Shown here: in pieces, positions 18,457 to 26,477 of the stretch
Numbering within the stretch: the stretch's first letter is position 1
How the letters are laid out: every line of letters starts with the position of its first letter
NCBI RefSeq assembly: GCF_010882125.1
Contig: NZ_JAAGVZ010000001.1
Location: 248,001 to 312,000, forward strand
DNA length: 64,000 nucleotides
Source of the DNA: Peribacillus alkalitolerans
Lineage (GTDB): Bacteria > Bacillota > Bacilli > Bacillales > DSM-1321
Reading direction: 5' to 3'
Translations under genes and position numbers: made by a program
The notes under the pieces: model-generated
What the model was told of the DNA's origin: nothing
What the model saw: only the letters and a program-made list of their open reading frames with translations
Database searches by the model: none

Positions 18457-19737
18457 TAGATATTTACGACCGATTGAAAAGTATCGAATAGGATATTTGG
18501 ATACTTCATCTAATGAATAACAATTCCGGCCGTCATAAATATGTGGAGTCTTCATTCTATTTACATACTCTTGCAAATCAAGTTCTCGGATTTCATCCCA
18601 CTCTGTCAATATAAATACGATATCTGCTGAATCGATTGTTCCAACAACACTGTTCTTTAAAATAACATCTTCTTGTAGCAACTTTTTGGCGTTATCCATC
18701 GCAACCGGGTCGTACACCTTTACATTGGCACCGAATTTAAGGAGCTCAGGAATCATGACAAGGGAAGCAGCATTGCGTATATCATCAGTATTTGGTTTGA
18801 ATGCCAGACCAAGTACCCCAATCGTTTTTCCTTCTAAATTCCCAAAATCCTTTATTGCTTGATCAAGAAGCACAAGTTGCTGTTTTTGGTTAAGCTCCAT
18901 CACTGCTTTCAGAATCCCAAAATCATAATCCACCTCTTCTGCGATTTTCTGAAGAGCCTTCGTATCCTTTGGAAAACAAGAGCCTCCATACCCAATACCA
19001 GCTTTCAGGAACTGGGTACCGATACGGCTGTCCAATCCCATACCAAGTGCAACTTCCTCGATATCCGCACCAACCCTTGCACAAATATTGGCTATCTCAT
19101 TGATTAAACTAATCTTCGTTGCCAAAAAGGCATTCGAAGCATATTTAATCATTTCAGCACTTTTTAAATCTGTTTCAAGTATCGGTATCTCAAACGGTTT
19201 ATTGATTTCCCTCATGATTTTTAAAGCTTCAGGACTATCCGCTCCAATGACAATTCGATCACCATGGAATACATCATGGATGGCTGAACCTTCTCGAAGG
19301 AATTCAGGATTGGAGGCCACCTCGGTGTTAGCAGGCAGTTTACTTTTTATGCGGTGATTCGTTCCGACAGGTACCGTACTTTTCGTTACGACAACCACAT
19401 TGTTGTCGATATGTTTTGCTATCTGATCGACTGCACTTTCAATAAAAGACAAATCGACCGATCCATCTTCCTTTTCAGGGGATTCTACGGCTATGTATAC
19501 CACTTCCGCTTCAGCCAAGGCTTTAGCATGATTCGTTGAAAAATTTAGTCTACCAGCAACATTATTTTTCACCATCAAGTCGCTTAAGCCTGGCTCATAA
19601 ATGGTTGAAATTCCACTTCTCAGCTTTTCAATTTTCACTTCATCTATATCCACACAAGTCACATGATGGCCGATTTCCGAAAGACTGACTCCAGTCACGA
19701 GTCCAACATATCCTGTACCTATTATTGTAATGTTCAT
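18451..19737 (-). CDS. UDP-glucose 6-dehydrogenase
   Basis: It oxidises UDP-glucose to UDP-glucuronate with two NAD, supplying teichuronic acid or other acidic polysaccharide. The N-terminal Rossmann motif is GTGYVGLV; the central AEMIKYASNAFLATKISLIN helix and the catalytic cysteine in GYGGSCFPKD follow; the C-terminal domain shows AFKPNTDDIRNA. The frame is open from 19800, but the ATG at 19735-19737 begins the conserved N-terminus (MNITIIGTGYVG) and has AAGGGA upstream, giving 428 aa. It is like TuaD or YwqF of B. subtilis. It stands alone, so its sugar may feed the cluster at 41-55 kb or another locus. Confidence 0.93.
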   Translation of the reverse strand: MNITIIGTGYVGLVTGVSLSEIGHHVTCVDIDEVKIEKLRSGISTIYEPGLSDLMVKNNVAGRLNFSTNHAKALAEAEVVYIAVESPEKEDGSVDLSFIESAVDQIAKHIDNNVVVVTKSTVPVGTNHRIKSKLPANTEVASNPEFLREGSAIHDVFHGDRIVIGADSPEALKIMREINKPFEIPILETDLKSAEMIKYASNAFLATKISLINEIANICARVGADIEEVALGMGLDSRIGTQFLKAGIGYGGSCFPKDTKALQKIAEEVDYDFGILKAVMELNQKQQLVLLDQAIKDFGNLEGKTIGVLGLAFKPNTDDIRNAASLVMIPELLKFGANVKVYDPVAMDNAKKLLQEDVILKNSVVGTIDSADIVFILTEWDEIRELDLQEYVNRMKTPHIYDGRNCYSLDEVSKYPIRYFSIGRKYLK

Positions 19738-19812
19738 TCCCTTAAATCCTTCCACAGTCTTATGGAACCTTATTGTACATATGTTTTGGGAGAAATGCAC
19801 ACAGGGGCAATA

Positions 19813-19842
19813 TAAAACCCTGCCAGTTAAACCAGCAGGGCG
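19813..19842 (-). terminator. Intrinsic terminator (hpf)
   Basis: Stem ccctgc/gcaggg, extended by partly paired inner bases, with TTTTAT on the reverse-strand 3' side; about 13 nt after the hpf stop. Confidence 0.75.
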
Positions 19843-19854
19843 TAATAGTTCATA

Positions 19855-20418
19855 TTAAAATGTCGGTTCAATCAAGCCATAGCGGCCGTCTTTACGTTTA
19901 TAAACTACGTTCGTTGCGTTCGTCTCAGCATTTGTATAGACGAAGAAGTTATGTCCTAACATGTTCATTTGTAGGATGGCCTCTTCACTATCCATCGGCT
20001 TAAGGTCGAAGCGCTTGTTACGAACTACTTCCAAATCTTCTGGATCCTCTAATTCGACAACAGGCTCCTGATTATCCTCTACCACTGGCGCGAATAAATC
20101 AGCTGTACTGCCTGAAGTACGGAACTTGCGGTTTACTTTTGTCTTATGCTTACGAATTTGACGCTCCAATTTATCAGTGATTGTATCAATCGCTGCATAC
20201 ATGTCGTCTTTGCGTTCTTCTGCACGGAGTACTAGGTTCGTCATCGGAATCGTCACTTCTACCTTGGATGACTTATCATTGTACACCTTCAAATTGACAT
20301 GTACACCGGCATCCTGCGTATTTGCGAAATAGCGATCCAACTTTCCAATCTTCTTCTCCACATAATCGCGTAGAGCTGGAGTTACCTCAATGTTTTCACC
20401 ACGAATGTTGTAATTCAT
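19855..20418 (-). CDS. hpf: Long-form ribosome hibernation promoting factor
   Basis: Long HPF dimerises 70S ribosomes into inactive 100S particles in stationary phase or stress. Residues 1-100 form the ribosome-binding domain (MNYNIRGENIEVTPALRDYVEKK), a charged linker follows, and the last 55 residues (KRFDLKPMDSEEAILQMN...) form the dimerisation domain. The length of 187 aa matches B. subtilis YvyD/HPF (189). A near-consensus SigB promoter lies upstream, as expected for this gene. Confidence 0.95.
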   Translation of the reverse strand: MNYNIRGENIEVTPALRDYVEKKIGKLDRYFANTQDAGVHVNLKVYNDKSSKVEVTIPMTNLVLRAEERKDDMYAAIDTITDKLERQIRKHKTKVNRKFRTSGSTADLFAPVVEDNQEPVVELEDPEDLEVVRNKRFDLKPMDSEEAILQMNMLGHNFFVYTNAETNATNVVYKRKDGRYGLIEPTF

Positions 20419-20463
20419 AAGTGAACTCCTCCTTTAAATAAGACTATAATCTATAATTCTACG

Positions 20464-20489
20464 ATACCCTACCGAAATCCTGCTTAAAC
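20464..20489 (-). promoter_or_regulatory. SigB promoter for hpf
   Basis: The reverse strand reads GTTTAA, a 14-nt spacer, then GGGTAT, exactly the consensus -35 and -10 of the general stress sigma factor SigB. The -10 is about 45 nt before the hpf start codon. The match is direct; use by SigB is inferred and agrees with stress control of hpf in B. subtilis. Confidence 0.88.
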
Positions 20490-20572
20490 TTCACTTAATT
20501 ATGGCAAAATTTCGAACTAAAGAATTTTTATAGATCTTACTTACACTTATATTGTACAACTTTAAATGTATG

Positions 20573-20605
20573 AAAAAAACCATCTGACAGAAAATTCAGA
20601 TGGTT
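20573..20605 (-). terminator. Intrinsic terminator (end of fliDST operon)
   Basis: A perfect 10-bp stem aaccatctga/tcagatggtt; on the reverse strand it runs into TTTTTT. It separates the flagellar operon from hpf. Confidence 0.88.
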
Positions 20606-20618
20606 GATTTGGAAATAT

Positions 20619-20978
20619 TTAGTTCAGGACTAGCGGCCGTAAAGAGGATTGAACTTTCCCCTTCCATTCTATAAAAGCAGGGTATAGACTTTCTTCGACA
20701 ATCCGTCTTTTTTGTTCGGGTTGATTCAAACTGCCTTCTAACTCAAGAGCCCAATGGATTACGGAATCAAATTGATCTAATAAGTTATCCGAAAGTGAAC
20801 CTTGGTGACTTTCACCAATACTCCACAAAGCTACGAATATATCTGAAAGTACTTGATCTCCTTCAGTACGCTCAAGGTTATGAAAACTCTCTAATACATA
20901 TCGAAAACTTTCTTCAACAGTATCTAAAAGATCCATGTATTGCTTAACTAATTCCAGTTGTTTTTCATCCAAATTCAA
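20619..20978 (-). CDS. Hypothetical helical protein at end of fliD operon, 119 aa
   Basis: I do not recognise a named family. The protein is acidic and predicted all-helical (DEKQLELVKQYMDLLDTVEESF...), without a signal peptide or membrane segment. It follows fliT by 7 nt and precedes the operon terminator, so it is co-transcribed with fliD-fliS-fliT. Size and helicity recall flagellar export chaperones such as FliT and FlgN, but that is only an analogy. The start may be the TTG at 20978 or the TTG two codons later, which is better spaced from AGGTGA. Confidence 0.7.
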   Translation of the reverse strand: MNLDEKQLELVKQYMDLLDTVEESFRYVLESFHNLERTEGDQVLSDIFVALWSIGESHQGSLSDNLLDQFDSVIHWALELEGSLNQPEQKRRIVEESLYPAFIEWKGKVQSSLRPLVLN

Positions 20979-20985
20979 GGTTCAC

Positions 20986-21330
20986 CTATTTTCTTTTATC
21001 GTAGAAAACTCCGTCTGTCATAAGGTTGTTGTAAGGATTGATGTATTTTTGATTGCCTTGTTTTTTTACTGAAAGATCCGAAATATCTTTTTTTATCGAA
21101 ATTTTCATCCCTTGTAAAAGTGGATTGATTTGTTTTTCAAGTTCAATCAAATTCTTACCAGTGATTATCTCTTCACTACTATATGGAGGAACGATTTCCT
21201 TTAAAAAATCATCCCTCCTACCTAGTAGCTCATCAACTTTATCAATCACAACATCTCGATCTAACTCTTTATTCTGAAGTAATTCAATTAACTCCTCCGT
21301 CACCCGTTGATAAGCGACCAATCGATCCAT
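20986..21330 (-). CDS. fliT: Flagellar protein FliT
   Basis: FliT is the small helical chaperone of the filament cap protein FliD and helps deliver it to the export gate. The frame is open from 21390, but the ATG at 21328-21330 overlaps the fliS stop as TGATG and has AAGGCGGAG upstream. That gives 114 aa, the size of B. subtilis FliT. The call rests on length, coiled-coil character and position after fliS; sequence conservation in this family is weak. Confidence 0.82.
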   Translation of the reverse strand: MDRLVAYQRVTEELIELLQNKELDRDVVIDKVDELLGRRDDFLKEIVPPYSSEEIITGKNLIELEKQINPLLQGMKISIKKDISDLSVKKQGNQKYINPYNNLMTDGVFYDKRK

Positions 21331-21731
21331 CAAATCGCTCCGCCTTGTGCGTATTGCTTTTGACGATTCAACTGAATGACTTCTTTCCAAGTGTCACGTA
21401 GTTCTAAAACAAGACCTTCAACTTCATCAAGGATTGACGTATCGTTTTTAATATTGGCCTCTGTTAGTCTTCTTCCAATATACTCATACATCACTGCTAG
21501 ATTTTTTGATACTTCAATGTCCATATTAAGGGTAATTACAAACTCACTTATGATATTTTGAGCTTTTTGGATATTCAAGTTTCTCTGTTCAATAGAACTA
21601 TCTTCAACTGCTTTTTTAGCATTGTTGATGAACTTTAAACAGCCATTATAAAGCATCAAAGTCAACTCACCAGGTGATGCAGTCGTAACTGAATTTTGTT
21701 GGTAGGCTTGATAAGGATTACTCATTGCCAT
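21330..21731 (-). CDS. fliS: Flagellin-specific chaperone FliS
   Basis: FliS binds the flagellin C-terminus in the cytosol and prevents premature polymerisation. Residues NPYQAYQQNSVTTASPGELTLMLYNGCLKF carry the conserved YxxN...SPxELxxMLYxG signature (two overlapping short motifs). In-frame upstream codons exist, but AAAGGAAGTG is spaced for the ATG at 21729-21731, giving 133 aa, as in B. subtilis. It is coupled to fliT by a stop/start overlap. Confidence 0.93.
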   Translation of the reverse strand: MAMSNPYQAYQQNSVTTASPGELTLMLYNGCLKFINNAKKAVEDSSIEQRNLNIQKAQNIISEFVITLNMDIEVSKNLAVMYEYIGRRLTEANIKNDTSILDEVEGLVLELRDTWKEVIQLNRQKQYAQGGAI

Positions 21732-21748
21732 TTGATACACTTCCTTTA

Positions 21749-23857
21749 TTAATTTCCGCCGCTGAATTGCTGCATTAAATACGCACTTTGTTGATTGGAT
21801 TGCTGAATTGCTTTTTCCATGGCTGTGAACTGGCGCCAGTAACGGTCTTCAAGACGAACTAACTTGTCCTCGAATCGATCGATTTGTGAATCTACTAAAT
21901 TTAATTGTTTACCAAGCATGAATTGGTTATTGGTAGAAAAGCTATTACCCGCACGTTCTTTTAATTTCCCCATGGTATTATTGACCGTATCATACAACCT
22001 GTGAATAATACCCTTTTGGCTATCTGCACTACCATTTGCAGTTAAAATCTTCTCAACGTCTTCTGGATTCGTTTCAATTGCCTTTTTCAATTTTGCTTCA
22101 TCGATTTCCAGCTTACCACCTTCTAGATAATTAGCAGACGTCTTTATCCCGATAGAAGTTAACTGATTCATTAAAGAGTTGATACCTTCTCCTGTAACTG
22201 GTGAATAAAAATCAGAGCGCATTTTTGAAAGATTACTTGTTAGAATGGAATCACGTCTTAACATCCCACTACGAGCTTTTTCTTCCCAATGCTCTTGTTG
22301 CTTATCTGAAAGTTGTTCACGCTGTTCCTCAGTCAATGGCTTAAAATCTTTAAAATGAGTTTCACTTACTTCACTTTGAATTTTCCCGATGAGCTCATTG
22401 TATTTTTCAACGAAGCCTTTGATATTTTCAAATACCTTATTACTATCGTTGTTAACAGCAACTGTAACAGGTCCTGTAGTTCCATCGAAAGTTTGTTTTA
22501 AAGTAAAGGATACACCATTCATCTCAAAGGTATTGGAGTTACGAGTTGTTGATAATCCATTAATTGTGAATACTGCATTCTGCCCACCAGATTCTGTCGC
22601 AGTGTCAAATTTCATAACGGAATTGATAAATCCACCTGTAGTCAAAATTTCATGATCTAAAGATCCATATCCAGCTTCCGAAACTGCCTTACCATTAAAA
22701 TTCCCGGTTTCTTTTCGCGTTAATGTAACTTGATCAGAAAAAGAATCGTAAACCATTGAAACACCAACTTGTGATGTATTCACTACATTAATGACATTAT
22801 CAAGTGATTGGTTTCCTTGAATAAAGAAATTTTGGGATACAAAGCCCTTGGAAGTGTGTGAGCCTATATTGAAAGTAGAATAGTTTTGTTTATATTCAAC
22901 CGAGATTTCAACATTCTTATCAATTTTATTAGGATCATTTAACGTTACTTTACCTGTCTCAAGATCAATGGTCCCTACCTGGGTATCACCAGCAGCATTC
23001 ATAAGCTTAGTAGGATCAGACGAATTGGTTTGGAATAAAATAGATCCACCAGCTTTAATGGTAAGCTCATTAATCGACCCTTTACTTACAGTAAATTCCT
23101 TTGTATCTTCAGAAAACTTAGCGGTTTCTATACGTTTGTCTGCTATGTAATCCGCTGTAATTGAACAACCTTTGGCCATCTCTTTTCCAAATTTCAGTTT
23201 TAAATCAGGTCCAGAATTTTCGATATAAACTTCATTTTCAGCTAATACCGCAGGAGCAACAGGCATAGTTGTCAAAACTTTAAAGTTTTGACCATTTACC
23301 CTAATATTAACGGGTTCCGTTGAGTTAATTGCGGTATTTAATGCAGCAGGAATAGTAAATTCTGTACCAGCGTTTTCTGCAGTGATTGTTTTACTTTCTA
23401 CACTACCTGCCTTCCAGTCAAAACCATTTCCATCACTAGCCGTTCCTTCTGTAATGGCAAATTTATCACGATTCGCATAAAGTCCTTTTGTAGAATCAAT
23501 CTTCTCCGATGCATTCGAAATCTTTCCTGCATTAACTTTAGTCGCCGCTGATGCTAGCTTTTCTACTTTAGAAATCGAATAAGAAGAAAGTGATGCACCA
23601 CTTGTTGCAGTTGCGGTTAATTTACTTTCATCAGAAGAAGTTGTAGTCCGAACTTTATATGTAGAACTAAGTTTCATTTGAGTTAACTCAGAACGGAAAT
23701 TTAAAAGCAGTGTATTCATTGCACGGTAATCATCACGTTGCCATTCCAAGGTTTGTTTTTTCTGTTTGAGCTTATCCATACCCATACGCTCAGCCTTCAT
23801 TAAATCCCCGACTAAAGTATCGATATCCATGCCACTTGCTAATCCACCGATTCTCAT
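21749..23857 (-). CDS. fliD: Flagellar filament cap protein FliD (HAP2), enlarged
   Basis: FliD caps the growing filament and folds incoming flagellin. The N-terminal D0/D1 region (RIGGLASGMDIDTLVGDLMKAE) and the C-terminal coiled coil (DSQIDRFEDKLVRLEDRYWRQF) are typical. At 702 aa it is about 200 residues longer than B. subtilis FliD (498), and the extra length falls in the central, surface-exposed part. Two ATGs occur in tandem; the second (23857) is better spaced from AGGTGA. It is co-transcribed with flaG, fliS and fliT. Confidence 0.94.
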   Translation of the reverse strand: MRIGGLASGMDIDTLVGDLMKAERMGMDKLKQKKQTLEWQRDDYRAMNTLLLNFRSELTQMKLSSTYKVRTTTSSDESKLTATATSGASLSSYSISKVEKLASAATKVNAGKISNASEKIDSTKGLYANRDKFAITEGTASDGNGFDWKAGSVESKTITAENAGTEFTIPAALNTAINSTEPVNIRVNGQNFKVLTTMPVAPAVLAENEVYIENSGPDLKLKFGKEMAKGCSITADYIADKRIETAKFSEDTKEFTVSKGSINELTIKAGGSILFQTNSSDPTKLMNAAGDTQVGTIDLETGKVTLNDPNKIDKNVEISVEYKQNYSTFNIGSHTSKGFVSQNFFIQGNQSLDNVINVVNTSQVGVSMVYDSFSDQVTLTRKETGNFNGKAVSEAGYGSLDHEILTTGGFINSVMKFDTATESGGQNAVFTINGLSTTRNSNTFEMNGVSFTLKQTFDGTTGPVTVAVNNDSNKVFENIKGFVEKYNELIGKIQSEVSETHFKDFKPLTEEQREQLSDKQQEHWEEKARSGMLRRDSILTSNLSKMRSDFYSPVTGEGINSLMNQLTSIGIKTSANYLEGGKLEIDEAKLKKAIETNPEDVEKILTANGSADSQKGIIHRLYDTVNNTMGKLKERAGNSFSTNNQFMLGKQLNLVDSQIDRFEDKLVRLEDRYWRQFTAMEKAIQQSNQQSAYLMQQFSGGN

Positions 23858-23869
23858 CATTTCACCTGC

Positions 23870-24217
23870 TTATATCTTTTTATCTACCATTAACCCAATA
23901 AATTCTGTCATTGCTGCATACATATCGAGTATTTTTTTGGATGGAATTTCCCTTACAATCTCTTGTGTCCTATCATCTATTAGCGTTACATAATACTCGT
24001 TTAATTTTTCATGAAACTCAAACTTTAATGAAGTGTGAGTCGGCTGTAGAAACTTATTCATACTGCTTACTACTTCTTCTACTTTTTCTTTAGTAGGTAA
24101 TTTTTCTTTAACAATCTCTAAGTTATTTTCTTTTATAGGCTTTTCCGAATTGTTGTATTCTTGTTGTGGTTTATATGTTGAGGAAACACCTGTAGGCGAT
24201 ATACGATCCATCATCAT
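23870..24217 (-). CDS. flaG: Flagellar protein FlaG
   Basis: FlaG (YvyC) is a small cytosolic protein linked to filament length; its precise role is not settled. The C-terminal half has the family pattern: LKFEFHEKLNEYYVTLID, then TQEIVREIPSKKILDMYA. It has 115 aa, is first in the flaG-fliD-fliS-fliT operon, and is preceded by GGGGGAATCC and a SigD promoter. Confidence 0.9.
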   Translation of the reverse strand: MMMDRISPTGVSSTYKPQQEYNNSEKPIKENNLEIVKEKLPTKEKVEEVVSSMNKFLQPTHTSLKFEFHEKLNEYYVTLIDDRTQEIVREIPSKKILDMYAAMTEFIGLMVDKKI

Positions 24218-24247
24218 GGATTCCCCCTAAATTGTTCATTACTACTA

Positions 24248-24274
24248 TTATCGGAAAAAAAGTGTTTATATTTA
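24248..24274 (-). promoter_or_regulatory. SigD promoter for flaG-fliD-fliS-fliT
   Basis: The reverse strand reads TAAA, 15 nt, then TCCGATAA, against the SigD consensus TAAA-N15-GCCGATAT (6 of 8 in the -10). It lies about 30 nt upstream of the flaG start. Confidence 0.75.
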
Positions 24275-24332
24275 GGTATAATTCCCAGTAATATAAAGTT
24301 ATAAGCAAAAATACCTAGATAGGAGGGATAAA

Positions 24333-24518
24333 ATGGGATTAGCAATTGGAGGAATACCCGTTCAAGGAATTATTTCCAAGTTAGTAGAAACTAATAGAGA
24401 AGTAGCTGAGCAGGCCGTTACAGCAAAAATTCAGGAAGTATTAAATGATCCTGCAAAAAATGTACGTGAAATCCAACAGTCTTCGCCTTTATCACAGTTC
24501 TTGGATGTGAAGATTTAA
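24333..24518 (+). CDS. Unrecognised 61-aa protein divergent from flaG
   Basis: Translation is well supported: a strong ribosome site (ATAGGAGGGA, spacer 4-6 nt) precedes the ATG at 24333, and a clear terminator follows the stop. The protein starts MGLAIGGIPVQGIISKLVE and ends SPLSQFLDVKI, with a charged helical middle; it has no signal peptide. I cannot match it to a family. It sits on the opposite strand between flaG and hag, inside an otherwise co-directional flagellar block, so a link to motility is possible but unproven. Confidence 0.75.
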   Translation: MGLAIGGIPVQGIISKLVETNREVAEQAVTAKIQEVLNDPAKNVREIQQSSPLSQFLDVKI

Positions 24519-24522
24519 TATG

Positions 24523-24558
24523 AAACCCCGATTAAAGATTCTTCAATCGGGGTTTTCT
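24523..24558 (+). terminator. Intrinsic terminator (61-aa gene)
   Basis: Perfect stem aaaccccgatt/aatcggggttt with a 12-nt loop, followed by TTCTTAAATT. Confidence 0.9.
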
Positions 24559-24566
24559 TAAATTAT

Positions 24567-24597
24567 AGAAAAAGACTCTAGAAAAACTAGAGTCTCT
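24567..24597 (-). terminator. Intrinsic terminator (hag)
   Basis: Perfect 8-bp stem gactctag/ctagagtc with loop aaaaa; the reverse strand continues TTTTTCTAT. Located 18 nt after the hag stop. Confidence 0.88.
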
Positions 24598-24614
24598 TTC
24601 AAGAAAGCTATATA

Positions 24615-26345
24615 TTAACGTAATAATTGAAGAACACCTTGTGGCTGTTGGTTAGCTTGAGCCAACATAGCTTGAGCAGCTTGAGAAAGAATTGAGTTCT
24701 TAGTTTGGTTCATCATTTCTTTCGCCATGTCAACGTCACGTACACGAGACTCAGCAGCTGTTAAGTTCTCAGCAGATGTTCCTAAGTTGTTGATAGTGTG
24801 CTCTAAGCGGTTTTGGAATGCACCAAGTTTAGAACGCTCAGTAGAAACTTTTTCGATTGCATCGTTGATAACTTTGATAGCATCAGAAGCTTTAGAGTGA
24901 GTAGAAACATCAAGAGCAGCTTCTTTAGTAGTGTTGCTTGTTCCATCAGTTACAGTATTTGTAGCAGTGAAACCAGCATCGCCTGCTTTACCAGTTAGAC
25001 CTAAAGCATCAGAACGCATATCGTTAATATCGATAGTCATGCTTTGGTTCTTGTTAGCACCAACTTGGAAAGAAGCTTTAAATGCTTCTTGAACTCCACC
25101 ATCAGTAATTTCCAATTTAGCAGAAGATCCTGTTGCTTCTGTTTCAATTTGAATAACCCCTGAAGTAGCTGATGTTGCAGATGCTTTTACTCCTGTTAAG
25201 CTATCTAATTGTGTTGAAATTGTATTTGCTAGAACATCATCCCAGTTTGCTGTAGCATTAATTGCATCACTGATATTAATTCCTACTGCATTTCCAGTGT
25301 ATTCACCTTCATTTGCATTATAAAATTCAACTTGTTGACCATTAATAGTAAATCCTTTTCCTACTAATGCTTCAGCCTTTGCTTGACTAGTAATATCTAG
25401 TCCTCCGGAACTAAAATCTAAGTTAGTTGTAGCAGTTGTAGCAGCTGTTGTTGAACCAGAGTCTGCAGCTGCAGCTCCAAATAGGTTCGCCGTATCAGTT
25501 TCAGCATATCCGCCGATATTTCCTGCAGCTCCTTCAAAAGCCCCACCACTTACCGCTGCAATTGTTACATTACCACCAGAGTATGAAACTTCATAGTTAC
25601 CTTTTAAAATATCATCTGCATCAATAGCAGCTTGTAATGCTTTTGCAGTCATATCCCCTAACTCATCTTGAGTATAAGCAACGGGACCAGCACCACCTAA
25701 TTCTACTGAAGAAACTCCACCTGCTGTAGTAATATTATCTTTTGTACCATTAGCTACAAATTTAGCAGATACTGTAATCCCATTAAGATTAAGTGAAACT
25801 TGAGCATTTGCTGGAACGTTACCCGCAGTTATACCTATTGATGTTGTAGCTTCTGTATGTTGTACATTATTTCCTGTTTGCGAAACTTTAGTAGCAAATA
25901 ATCCTGTTTTATCTAGATTTGATTTTCCATCACCTTTTAAAAGTGATTGAGTATTGAACTCAGTAGTATTACCGATACGGTTAATTTCAGAAGATAATTG
26001 GTTCATCTCTTTTTGAATCTCAGAACGGTCAACACCAACGTTTGTATCGTTAGCAGATTGAGTTGCAAGTTCACGCATACGTTGTAGGATGTCATGAGTT
26101 TCGTTTAGTGCACCCTCTGCTGTTTGGATCATAGAGATACCATCTTGAGAGTTACGAGAAGCTTGCTCTAAACCACGGATTTGTCCACGCATTTTTTCAG
26201 AGATTGCTAGACCTGCAGCATCATCACCAGCACGGTTGATACGAAGACCTGAAGATAGTTTTTCCATTGATTTTGATTGAGCGCCTGAAGCACTGTTTAA
26301 CTTGTTGTAAGTGTTAAGTGCAGCGATATTGTGGTTAATTCTCAT
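24615..26345 (-). CDS. hag: Flagellin, enlarged variable domain
   Basis: Flagellin is the filament subunit. The N-terminus (MRINHNIAALNTYNKL, SSGLRINRAGDDAAGLAIS) and the C-terminus (ENLTAAESRVRDVDMAKEM...QQPQGVLQLLR) are the conserved D0/D1 parts. At 576 aa it is nearly twice the B. subtilis Hag (304); residues about 165-450 form an Ala/Thr/Gly-rich surface domain. It is monocistronic, with a SigD promoter, a CsrA-type leader hairpin and its own terminator. The ATG at 26345 follows AAGGAGGAAATA. Confidence 0.97.
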   Translation of the reverse strand: MRINHNIAALNTYNKLNSASGAQSKSMEKLSSGLRINRAGDDAAGLAISEKMRGQIRGLEQASRNSQDGISMIQTAEGALNETHDILQRMRELATQSANDTNVGVDRSEIQKEMNQLSSEINRIGNTTEFNTQSLLKGDGKSNLDKTGLFATKVSQTGNNVQHTEATTSIGITAGNVPANAQVSLNLNGITVSAKFVANGTKDNITTAGGVSSVELGGAGPVAYTQDELGDMTAKALQAAIDADDILKGNYEVSYSGGNVTIAAVSGGAFEGAAGNIGGYAETDTANLFGAAAADSGSTTAATTATTNLDFSSGGLDITSQAKAEALVGKGFTINGQQVEFYNANEGEYTGNAVGINISDAINATANWDDVLANTISTQLDSLTGVKASATSATSGVIQIETEATGSSAKLEITDGGVQEAFKASFQVGANKNQSMTIDINDMRSDALGLTGKAGDAGFTATNTVTDGTSNTTKEAALDVSTHSKASDAIKVINDAIEKVSTERSKLGAFQNRLEHTINNLGTSAENLTAAESRVRDVDMAKEMMNQTKNSILSQAAQAMLAQANQQPQGVLQLLR

Positions 26346-26368
26346 TATTATTTCCTCCTTGAAATATG

Positions 26369-26390
26369 AGGTTTACGTCCCTGTAAACCT
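26369..26390 (-). promoter_or_regulatory. CsrA-type hairpin in hag leader
   Basis: On the reverse strand AGGTTTAC/GTAAACCT forms a perfect 8-bp stem whose 6-nt loop is AGGGAC, presenting the GGA that CsrA recognises. A second GGA is in the Shine-Dalgarno (AAGGAGGA). This matches the two-site architecture known for hag control by CsrA in B. subtilis, and csrA and fliW are encoded just upstream. Confidence 0.85.
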
Positions 26391-26401
26391 AAGAATTAGG
26401 T
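26387..26401 (-). other. Second short hairpin overlapping the CsrA hairpin
   Basis: ACCTAA-ttc-TTAGGT on the reverse strand shares its AGGT with the 5' arm of the CsrA hairpin (26387-26390), so the two stems cannot both form. Confidence 0.55.
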
Positions 26402-26436
26402 TAAAAGTCGGCCGCCTTTCAACCTGTACACTCTTA

Positions 26437-26463
26437 ATATCGGACTCTATTTTTATTTATTTA
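26437..26463 (-). promoter_or_regulatory. SigD promoter for hag
   Basis: The reverse strand reads TAAA, 15 nt, then TCCGATAT, matching the SigD consensus at 11 of 12 bases. It begins about 15 nt after the csrA stop and yields a leader of about 85 nt. Confidence 0.93.
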
Positions 26464-26477
26464 GTAGTTTAGATATT

